Shown in pieces: positions 57,586-64,000 of a stretch of DNA of 64,000 nt; within the stretch, counting starts at the first letter, position 1; each line of letters opens with the position of its first letter. This DNA comes from VAZQ01 sp963817015 (lineage in GTDB: Bacteria; Pseudomonadota; Alphaproteobacteria; Rhizobiales; Xanthobacteraceae). Where the stretch lies: the NCBI GenBank assembly GCA_963817015.1, contig CAWFMV010000010.1, positions 186,001 to 250,000 of the forward strand. Reading direction: 5' to 3'. The notes beneath the pieces are model-generated. The model worked only from the letters and a program-made list of their open reading frames with translations. It did not search any database and was not told the DNA's origin. A program made the position numbers and the translations under genes.

Positions 57586-59345
57586 TCAATCCGGCAGCGC
57601 GAACACCCAGAGCGCCGAGCCGCCGTCCGGGTTCTGCATCTCGGGCGTCAGCGTCGCGAGCGAGCGCGCCTGGCTCGAGCCGTTGCCGACCGAGACCGCG
57701 ACGTACTGCTTGCCGTTCACGGTGTAGGTGACCGGGAACGAGTTGACGGCGTTGTTGAGCCTGCATCTGCCAGAGCACCTCGCCGGTGGTGTCGTCGAAG
57801 GCCCGGAAGTAGCGATCCCAGGCGCCGCTGAACACCAGCCCGCCGCCGGTCGGCAGCACCGCGCCGGTCTGCGGCGCGCGCGTGCGATAGGTCCAGGCCG
57901 TCGACTGGTCGGACAGCTTGACCGCCTGGACGCGGCCGATCTTGCCGTCGCTGTTGGGGATCGGCACGCGCGCATAGACCGCACGGCCGCCGCCCGTATA
58001 GGCCTGGCCCGGATCGAGCGGCGTCGGCGTCGTGTTCGAGCAATACTCGTTGAGCGGCAGGTAGAGCATGCCGGTCTTCGGGCTGTAGGCGGTCGCCGGC
58101 CAGCCACGGCTGCCCGGGTCGGCCGGGCAGTTGACCGTCGTCTGCCCGATCTGCGGGAATCGACGCCTGGTTGATGGTCTTGGCGCCGGTCTTGGGATCG
58201 ATCGCCGACACCACGTTCTGGTGCACCGTCTCCTTGTGCCAGAGCCATTGCCCGTTGGTGCGGTCGATCGCCTCGATGATGCCGAGCTTGCCGGTCGTCA
58301 CCAGCGCCTTGCGCGGCTCGCCATTGACCGTGAGATCGATGAGCATGCGCTCATAGGACATAGTCGAGGTCCCAGGTGTCGGTCTCAAGGTGCTGGCGGT
58401 ACCATTTGAGCTTACCGGTCGAAACGTCGATGGCGAGCGTGGAGTCGGTAGTAGAGCGCGTTGTTCTGCTGACCCTCCTTCTTCGGCAGAAGACCGTTCA
58501 TCTCGGCAATCCACGGATAGGGCTGGCCGGTGCCGTAGAAGACAAGGTTTTGGTCCGGGTCGTAGCTGCCGGAGATCCAGGCCGAGGCACCGAAGCGCGC
58601 CTCCACCGGCAGGCCGTTCCAGGTGTTGAAGTTGGCATCGCCAGGCTGCGCGATGGTGTGTACGCGCCACTTCTCGGCGCCGGTCTTGGGATCATGCCCG
58701 GTTACGTAGCAGCCGCCCGGCTGCGCATTGCCGCAGCCGGTCATGCCCTGCACGATCGTGCCATTGGCGACGAACGGGCCGCCGGTGTAGCGCCAGCCCT
58801 TGTTCCAGTCGGCGGTGGTGTGGTCCCAAGCGACCTTGCCGGTCTTGACATCGAGCGCGACGAGATGGGCGTCCGAGGTCGCGACGAGCAGCTTGTCCTC
58901 GTAGATCGCCATGTTGCGCTTGGCGAGCGGGTTGCCGCCTTCGGCGACGAGCTTCGCCGGCAGGTCGCGCTTGTACTCCCAGATGAGATCGCCGTTGGCG
59001 GCATCGAGCGCCTGCACCTTGTCGGCGTAGTTGAAGATGAACAGCACGCCATCGTGCACGATCGGCGTCGTCTCGGTCGCCCCATTGGTCAAGCGACCAG
59101 GTCCAGACCAGCTTGAGATTTTTGACGTTGCCCTTGTTGATCTGCTCGAGTGGGCTGTAGCCCCACGCATTGTAGGTTCGCCGCCACATCAGCCAATCGC
59201 CGGGGGGCGGATTGCGCAGCATGTTGTCGGTGACCGGCGTAATATTGCGGGGCGCTTGCCCCCCTTGCTGGGTCAGGCCCGCCGTCACCGACAGGGCGAG
59301 AAGCGGCAATCCCAGCGCGGATGCCTTCAAAAGGCGCTTAAGCAT
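57586..59345 (-). CDS. PQQ-dependent alcohol dehydrogenase 2 (lanthanide-type signature), frameshifted
   Basis: This is a second quinoprotein, collinear with and closely similar to the first, about 585 residues. The start is ATG 59345 (MLKRLLKASALGLPLLALSV). Blocks are GDWLMWRRTYNAWGYSPLEQ, TNGATETTPIVHDGVLFIFN, MAIYEDKLLVATSDAHLVAL and VVSAIDPKTGAKTINQASIP, ending in ALWVFALPD. The active site reads ISGSYDPDQNLVFYGTG: catalytic Asp (58559-58561) plus a second Asp two residues on (58553-58555), the pattern of lanthanide-dependent XoxF/PedH-type enzymes. Shifts lie near 59090, 58445, 58360, 58160 and 57765. It sits 145 bp upstream of dehydrogenase 1 on the same strand. Confidence 0.86.
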
Positions 59346-59502
59346 AGGCGTAGTCCTCCCTTACTCTGGCTACTCACTCGGCACGAGGCCTATCGATCGG
59401 AAGATTTTGGAAGATATTCAGTCCATGCTAGCGAGAGGCGCCCGCGCGTCAACTGTGTCCGGCTGGCTTTCGGATCACACCTTCGCGGGGTTTAGAACGA
59501 CT

Positions 59503-60384
59503 TCAGCCCGGGTCGCGCTCGACATTCGCCATCAGCCAATCGCGGAACGCGACGAGCGCCGCATCGTCCTGCCGAAACGGGCGGTAAACGAGATACCAGG
59601 CCTGCCCTTTGGGCACCGCAAGCTTGAAGGGCGCGACCAGGCGGCCTGATGCGAGATCGTCCACGACATAAGGCCGCAGACCGATCGCCACCCCGACACC
59701 ATCGACGGCCGCCTGCAGCGCCATGGCGTAGCTGTCGAAGCGCGGCCCCGGCGCCTGGGCGCGCGGCTTCACGCGCGCGGCGGCGAGCCACAACGGCCAT
59801 TCCTCGGGTGAATGCTGAACCTCCAGCAGGCATTCCCTGGTAAGGTCCGTCGGCTTCTTCAGCCGCTGTGCAATCGAGCGTGTGCAGACCGGAAACAGAT
59901 CGGCCGAGAACATCGGTTCTGCCTGATGCCCGGGCCAGTCGCCGTTACCCAACAGGATCCCGCAGGTCCAGTCGTCGTTGAACGGATTGATGGCGCCGCC
60001 GGTCGCCAGCCGCACCTCGATGTCGGGATGCTGGCGATAGAAGCTCGCGAGCCGCGGGATCAGCCAGCGCACCGCAAAGGAGGGTCCGACGCCGAGCGTG
60101 AGCACGGGCGTGCTGCGCATCGCCGCGACCTGCTGGGTAATTCCAGCAATCGCATCGAACGCCGCGGTAAGGCCAGGCTGCAGCGCTCTGCCCTGCGGCG
60201 TGAGCGCAAGACCGTTCGGCATGCGCTCGAACAGCCGGAAGCCCAGGCGCTCCTCGAGAAGCCGCACCAGGCGGCTCACCGCTGCCTGCGTCACGTTGAG
60301 CTCCTCGCCGGCGGCGACGAAGCTGCCCAGACGGGCGGCGGCCTCGAATGCCCGCAAGCCATTGAGCGAGGGCAGCCGGCGCAT
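59503..60384 (-). CDS. LysR-family transcriptional regulator (GcvA-like)
   Basis: This is an intact 293-residue LysR regulator. The N-terminal winged helix reads LNGLRAFEAAARLGSFVAAG and ELNVTQAAVSRLVRLLEERL (recognition helix about 30-48). The effector domain starts VLTLGVGPSFAVRWLIPRL and carries the GcvA-like GDWPGHQAEPMFSADLFPVC and LQAAVDGVGVAIGLRPYVVD. It lies directly upstream of quinoprotein 2 on the same strand, and divergent from the TauE/SafE-type gene across 132 bp. Either could be its target. A dyad in that gap (60413-60429) may be its operator. Confidence 0.93.
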   Translation of the reverse strand: MRRLPSLNGLRAFEAAARLGSFVAAGEELNVTQAAVSRLVRLLEERLGFRLFERMPNGLALTPQGRALQPGLTAAFDAIAGITQQVAAMRSTPVLTLGVGPSFAVRWLIPRLASFYRQHPDIEVRLATGGAINPFNDDWTCGILLGNGDWPGHQAEPMFSADLFPVCTRSIAQRLKKPTDLTRECLLEVQHSPEEWPLWLAAARVKPRAQAPGPRFDSYAMALQAAVDGVGVAIGLRPYVVDDLASGRLVAPFKLAVPKGQAWYLVYRPFRQDDAALVAFRDWLMANVERDPG

Positions 60385-60412
60385 TGCCTACCTCAAGCTT
60401 GGCACCACAAAT

Positions 60413-60429
60413 AGTTTGGTACCCCAACT
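60413..60429. promoter_or_regulatory. imperfect dyad, possible LysR operator
   Basis: AGTTTGGTACCCCAACT contains the inverted core TTGG-TACC-CCAA and outer AGT/ACT, mismatched at two pairs. It is 29 bp from the LysR start codon and 88 bp from the divergent permease start, the usual place for an autoregulatory LysR site. Assignment is by position and symmetry only. Confidence 0.4.
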
Positions 60430-60516
60430 TTTCCTTAGCCTATCCCCGAGTTAAACGCGTTTGCGAGTGCACTGTCAAACGCGCATTGAGACGGCGTTCC
60501 TTTCTGGAGGCGCCCA

Positions 60517-61317
60517 ATGCTCACGCTCCCATTTGCCACCGCACTGGCCGGCGCCATTCTGTCGACCTCGTTCCTATCCGGCATTTTCGGCACGGCTGGC
60601 GGGATGATCCTGATGGGGATCCTGCTGCTGATGATGCCCTTCAGCGCCGCCATGGTGCTGCACGGCGCGACCCAACTGACGTCGAACGTGTGGCGCGCCT
60701 GGCTCTGGCGCAGCCACATCCAGTGGCGCATCACAAGCTATTTCGCCATGGGGGCGGTCAATGCCGCGCTCGGCTTCGCCCTCATTGCAGCGGTGCCAGC
60801 CAAGTCGGTAGCCCTAATAATGCTAGGCCTCATGCCCTTCGTGGGGCTGCTGCTGCCCCGCAACGTGACACCCGATATCACCCGCCGCGGACACGGCTTC
60901 GGCTGCGGGATCCTATGCACCTCGCTGCAGCTCATGGCCGGCGTTTCGGGCCCAGTGTTCGACGTCTACTTCATTCGCTCGAACCTCGATCGCAAGCAGA
61001 TGGTCGCCACCAAGGCCACGATCCAGGCGCTTGGCCACTTTCTCAAGGTCGCCTATTTCGGCCAGATCCTGGCCAGCGGCACCGACACGGTCGCGCCCAC
61101 CACGATTGCCTTGGCGATCGCGCTTGCGCTCATTGGAACGCAGTTGTCGCGGTACGTGCTCGACGCCATCAGCGACGCGCAGTTTCGGATCTGGACCCGC
61201 CGCCTGATCACCGTGATCGCGGCCATCTATCTGATCCAGGGCTTGTCCCTTCTGGTGCTCGACCTCCAGCACACCGCCGAAGCAGCCGCAACCGTTTCCA
61301 ATTCCGCAGTCAACTAA
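60517..61317 (+). CDS. TauE/SafE (TSUP) family membrane permease
   Basis: This is an intact 266-residue protein with about seven or eight hydrophobic spans. The start is ATG 60517 after TGGAGG. It opens with LAGAILSTSFLSGIFGTAGG, the glycine-rich first TSUP repeat (SGIFGTAGGM). The second repeat reads CTSLQLMAGVSGPVFDVYFI and QALGHFLKVAYFGQIL. TSUP proteins carry sulfite, sulfonates or small organic anions across the inner membrane. It is divergent from the LysR gene and convergent with the TetR gene. Confidence 0.88.
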   Translation: MLTLPFATALAGAILSTSFLSGIFGTAGGMILMGILLLMMPFSAAMVLHGATQLTSNVWRAWLWRSHIQWRITSYFAMGAVNAALGFALIAAVPAKSVALIMLGLMPFVGLLLPRNVTPDITRRGHGFGCGILCTSLQLMAGVSGPVFDVYFIRSNLDRKQMVATKATIQALGHFLKVAYFGQILASGTDTVAPTTIALAIALALIGTQLSRYVLDAISDAQFRIWTRRLITVIAAIYLIQGLSLLVLDLQHTAEAAATVSNSAVN

Positions 61318-61358
61318 CCGCAAACGAGCACGCCATGACGACGACCACTGCAAATCCT

Positions 61359-62033
61359 CTACGCGGCCCGATCAACACTGCCGCCGTGCGCAAGAATTTC
61401 CGCCATCTTCTCGACTTCGGCCACGTCATCCCATTTGCTATCCGGCGCGAAGATGTACCGGGTCAGAAAATATCCGACGTTCAGGCAGTGAATGATGCGC
61501 GCCAAGGTCTCCACGTCGACCTCCTTGCGAATGACGCCGTCCTTTTGCCATTGCCGGAGCCGGTCGACCATCGGCTGCCAGATATGCTGGCGCCAAAGCC
61601 CGGCGACCGCGCCCCTGAGCTCATCGTTCTGAGCCAACTCGACCAGAAGCGTACGTGCGATCGCGGGGTCCTTCCCGATCGTGGCGAAGCGCTGCGTGGA
61701 GAATATGGTGTACCAGCGCTTCAGGTCCGGCTCGTTCATGGTCAGCAGGGCTTCAAGCTTCCCCCACTCCCGGCTGAGCGCCGCGTTCAGGAGCGGCGGA
61801 AACAACACGCGCCGGACCAGATCCTTCTTGGAAGGAAAATAGCGAAACAGGGTCCGCTCGGTGACGCCGGCGCGCTTGGCGATCTCGGCGGTGGTTGCCC
61901 CATCGACGCCGCGCTCGCCCAGGAGAGCGGTCGCCGCCCTGATGATCGCCAACTCCTTCTCGCTCGTCGGCGAGATGAACTTGTCCGCCTCCACCTCCAG
62001 GTCGCGCAGAGAGAGAGTTTGTTTTTTTCGCAT
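61359..62033 (-). CDS. TetR-family repressor of the RND efflux operon
   Basis: This is an intact 224-residue TetR protein. The HTH is at about residues 38-70: GVDGATTAEIAKRAGVTERT followed by LFRYFPSKKDLV. The ligand domain is helical, with MVDRLRQWQKDGVIRKEVDV. The region between it and the divergent efflux genes contains three palindromes of the form TATAGTG-N2/3-CACTATA, two ahead of the efflux genes and one ahead of this gene. Repression of both itself and the efflux operon is therefore likely (inference). Confidence 0.9.
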   Translation of the reverse strand: MRKKQTLSLRDLEVEADKFISPTSEKELAIIRAATALLGERGVDGATTAEIAKRAGVTERTLFRYFPSKKDLVRRVLFPPLLNAALSREWGKLEALLTMNEPDLKRWYTIFSTQRFATIGKDPAIARTLLVELAQNDELRGAVAGLWRQHIWQPMVDRLRQWQKDGVIRKEVDVETLARIIHCLNVGYFLTRYIFAPDSKWDDVAEVEKMAEILAHGGSVDRAA

Positions 62034-62087
62034 CGTTGCCGGCTTCCTTATGGGTATAGTTGTGACTTTACTCGCTTTCCGAGTGAA

Positions 62088-62104
62088 TATAGTAGCTCAC
62101 TATA
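62088..62104. promoter_or_regulatory. TetR operator-like palindrome, TetR side
   Basis: TATAGTAGCTCACTATA has seven-base half sites around a 3-bp centre, one mismatch from a perfect dyad. It lies 55 bp upstream of the TetR start codon, suited to autorepression. Confidence 0.65.
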
Positions 62105-62332
62105 CAAGAAGTCGATACCGCGGTGCAAGCTTGGATATGCAGTGCGGGGCCATGCACCGCTGCGACCGGCTCACCAACGCGGCGCCTACTCCCGAAAGAG
62201 CCAAATCTGCGCTCAAACAAGCCGTCATTCGACATTCTTTCCGTCCGTTCCGACAATGGCGGCTCGGCGGCCGGCCTGCTTACAAATCGTAGGATGCCCG
62301 CCCGACACGCATAGCCCAGTTGCAAAAATAAG

Positions 62333-62348
62333 TATAGTGAGCACTGTA
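62333..62348. promoter_or_regulatory. TetR operator-like palindrome, efflux side, distal
   Basis: TATAGTGAGCACTGTA. The left half site is identical to the proximal site; the right half differs by one base. Its centre is 33 bp, about three helical turns, from the proximal site, so two dimers could bind on one face. Confidence 0.65.
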
Positions 62349-62365
62349 CTCGTTTGTTCCATTAG

Positions 62366-62381
62366 TATAGTGTCCACTATA
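62366..62381. promoter_or_regulatory. TetR operator-like palindrome, efflux side, proximal
   Basis: TATAGTGTCCACTATA is a perfect seven-base inverted repeat around TC. It lies 39 bp before the ATG at 62420 and probably overlaps the efflux promoter. Confidence 0.75.
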
Positions 62382-62419
62382 TCAAAGCCTCAATGACCCA
62401 GTTCTCAGCGGAGGTGCCC

Positions 62420-62824
62420 ATGCAGACGGCAAGCCCAACAATCCGGTCAAACGTCGTGACGTTTCCCGCCCGATCATTCCCTGCCCTGCCGGCCCGGCGC
62501 TTCGGCCGACCGCGTCAAAGCAGCGTCTATCGGCTCGGGGTTTGGCTATTCAACCGAGCGATATCGATCAAAGGTTGGGTCACCACGTCGTTCGATACCC
62601 TCGAGGCACGCTATGTGGATTGGCGGCTTCGCCGCTCCAGCAAGGCCGTCCTGCACGCCTTCGACGATCTGATCATTCTCAACGCGCGCGCCTACCCAAA
62701 ACAGCTCGACGAGCTGGTGCAGGAGATCGCGGCGCGCAAGCAGCATTGGCAGCTCACCACCGCTCACATCCTCAACCATCGACGCCAGCTCGACGCAGGC
62801 CCCAGCGTCGCGCCGGCGAACTAG
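62420..62824 (+). CDS. hypothetical protein, first gene of the efflux operon
   Basis: The start is taken at ATG 62420 with GGAGGTG 4 nt upstream; an in-frame ATG at 62393 lacks a ribosome site. The protein is 134 residues and basic, with no signal peptide. It contains SVYRLGVWLFNRAISIKGWV, then a helical region DAFDD-like, HAFDDLIILNARAYPKQLDE and LVQEIAARKQHWQLTTAHIL. No family is recognised. It ends 10 bp before the adaptor gene and shares the TetR-controlled promoter. Confidence 0.65.
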   Translation: MQTASPTIRSNVVTFPARSFPALPARRFGRPRQSSVYRLGVWLFNRAISIKGWVTTSFDTLEARYVDWRLRRSSKAVLHAFDDLIILNARAYPKQLDELVQEIAARKQHWQLTTAHILNHRRQLDAGPSVAPAN

Positions 62825-62834
62825 GGAGATGACG

Positions 62835-63931
62835 ATGACACTCAGAACAAAGCTCATGCTGCTTGGACTCCCGCTCGCCTTGGGAGCCTGCAGCGAGGTG
62901 GCCTCGAAGGAGCCCGAGGTCAGGACGGTCCGCACCATCGTGGCCAATCCGACGCCGGTCGACGACGATCGCCGCGCGGTTGGCGAGGTGCGCCCGCGCT
63001 ATGAGAGCGAGCTCGGCTTTCGCGTATCCGGAAAGGTCATCACGCGGCTGGTCGACGTCGGCGCCTCGGTGAAGGCGGGCGACTTGCTCGCTCGGCTGGA
63101 CGACCAGGACTATCGCAACAAGCTGCGATCAGCAGAAGCCGATCTCGTGTCGGCGCAGGCCGTGCAGGTCGAGGCGGCGGCCGCCGAGGAGCGTTATCGC
63201 CAGCTGCTGGCAAGCGGCAGCACCACGCGCGCCAACTACGACACCGCGCTCAAGAACCTGCGCTCCGCCGACGCGAAGCTCGAGTCGGCCAAGGCCTCCT
63301 GCGATCTGGCCAAGGACCAGCTCGCCTATGCCGAGCTGAAGGCCGAATTCGACGGCGTCGATCACGGCGGTCGGCGCCGATCCCGGCCAGGTCGTCAACA
63401 GCGGCAAGATGATCGTTCGCCTGGCCCAGCCGGACGACAAGGACGCCGTCTTCGCAATCGCCGAGTCCGTGTTCGGCGACCGCAAGCCCAGCGGCAACGA
63501 GCGGCCGCGAGATCTCAGTCACGCTGCTGAGCAACTCCGGCATCTCGGCCGACGGCATCGTGCGCGAGATCTCGCCGGTCGCCGACCCGGTCGACGCGCA
63601 CCTATCCAGGTCAAGGTGACGTTGAAGAACGCGCCGGAGCAGATGCGCTTCGGCGGCAGCGTCGTGGGCCGGCTCAAGACCACGAGCGAGCCCGGTCGTC
63701 GTGCTGCCGGGCAGCGCGCTGTTCGACAAGGCCGGCCAGCCCGCCGTGTGGGTGGTCGATACGCCGCAACCGGCGAGCTCGGGCTCAAGCCCGTGGTCGA
63801 TCGGCCGCTACGAGACCGACCGCGTCATCATCAGCGACGGCCTGGCCAAAGGCGACATCGTCGTGACCGCCGGCGTCAACCGGCTGCGCGAAAACCAGAA
63901 GGTCCGGCTGACCGAAGGGGCTGCACAATGA
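62835..63931 (+). CDS. RND efflux periplasmic adaptor (membrane fusion) lipoprotein, frameshifted
   Basis: This is an MFP/HlyD-type adaptor of about 365 residues that links an RND pump to the outer-membrane channel. ATG 62835 is favoured over ATG 62829 because AGGGAG ends at 62828. The lipoprotein signal is LMLLGLPLALGACSE (lipobox LGAC). The lipoyl/hairpin region is GFRVSGKVITRLVDVGASVK, DLLARLDDQDYRNKLRSAEA and RYRQLLASGSTTRANYDTAL. After shifts near 63360, 63510, 63600 and 63690 it reads QVVNSGKMIVRLAQPDDKDA, REISVTLLSNSGISADGIVR and KGDIVVTAGVNRLRENQKVR. The stop overlaps the pump gene start as ATGA. Confidence 0.87.
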
Positions 63932-64000
63932 CCAGCTTCAATCTCTCCGACTGGGCGCTGCGCCACAAGAGCTTCGTCGTCTATCTCATGCTCGTCGCGG
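63928..64000 (+). CDS. RND efflux transporter, N-terminus only
   Basis: It begins at ATG 63928, overlapping the adaptor stop, and reads MTSFNLSDWALRHKSFVVYL before the window ends. The pattern of a short amphipathic start followed by the first membrane span, and the place behind an adaptor gene, identify it as the inner-membrane RND pump. Confidence 0.8.
   Translation, partial: MTSFNLSDWALRHKSFVVYLMLVA

Larger units (their letters stand above)
62034..62419. other. 386-bp divergent regulatory region
   Basis: This region lies between the TetR gene and the efflux operon. It carries the operator-like palindromes at 62088-62104, 62333-62348 and 62366-62381, and a degenerate half-site TATAGTTGTGACTTTA at 62055-62070. 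The middle (62110-62300) shows no convincing gene, RNA or repeat. Confidence 0.6.

Noticed and set aside
62068..62325. 85-codon minus-strand frame between TetR and the efflux operon
   Set aside because: It overlaps the operator palindromes, has no ribosome site, and reads as unstructured sequence.
1..64000. CRISPR array, insertion sequences, prophage, rRNA
   Set aside because: No regularly spaced repeats, transposase or integrase frames, phage structural genes or rRNA segments were found on either strand.

Overview
The window is GC-rich DNA from an alphaproteobacterium. Gene content, REP-type double hairpins and codon use fit the Bradyrhizobium/Nitrobacteraceae-Xanthobacteraceae side of Hyphomicrobiales; this is inference, since no rRNA is present. 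About 60 protein genes and one tRNA (Gln, TTG) can be supported. No insertion sequence, integrase, CRISPR array or phage module was seen. Over half of the genes carry one or more single-base frameshifts although their protein families stay recognisable end to end, while other genes of up to 2.8 kb are clean. This patchiness looks more like sequence or assembly error than gene decay, so frameshifted genes are given as whole CDS spans with the breaks noted.

Layout. 1-10959: aromatic/organic-acid catabolism with two UbiD decarboxylases, two Bug-type solute receptors, an NMT1-type ABC receptor, fumarylacetoacetase and a xanthine-dehydrogenase-family large subunit. 11118-16939: two tandem soxCD-like pairs (Mo sulfite/sulfane dehydrogenase plus one-haem cytochrome c), each closed by a near-identical terminator hairpin. 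Between them lie a DUF692 (MNIO) enzyme, its partner protein and the stump of a glycosyltransferase. 17011-23428: M15-type peptidase, a second XDH-family large subunit, an enolase-superfamily enzyme and a CapA-type metallophosphatase. 23528-32799: tRNA-Gln, an SPFH protein, then a surface-glycan locus (GH39-like hydrolase, three tandem CgeB-like glycosyltransferases, two sugar epimerases, TylF-type methyltransferase) and an RlpA-like protein.

33044-41175: complete kdp potassium system, in transcription order a 27-residue membrane protein, kdpF, kdpA, kdpB, kdpC, kdpD, kdpE. Its upstream region contains a 20-bp tandem repeat and three copies of a 15-bp motif. 41789-43440: four orphan small genes pointing away from kdp. 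43450-47708: DapA-family aldolase, two Bug receptors and a 2-hydroxyacid dehydrogenase.

47841-50621: two overlapping membrane GTPases. 50829-60384: PQQ-dependent alcohol oxidation locus with cytochrome c, an M50-like membrane protein without the catalytic motif, an ABC-2 exporter, two periplasmic binding proteins, two quinoprotein dehydrogenases and a LysR regulator. One quinoprotein has the Asp-x-Asp lanthanide signature and the other does not. 60517-64000: TauE/SafE-type permease, a TetR regulator with palindromic operators, and an RND efflux operon running off the right edge.

The spots most worth a second look are the MNIO locus with its candidate leader peptide, the extra Kdp mini-protein and its upstream motifs, the triple glycosyltransferase array and the split metal signature in the quinoprotein pair.
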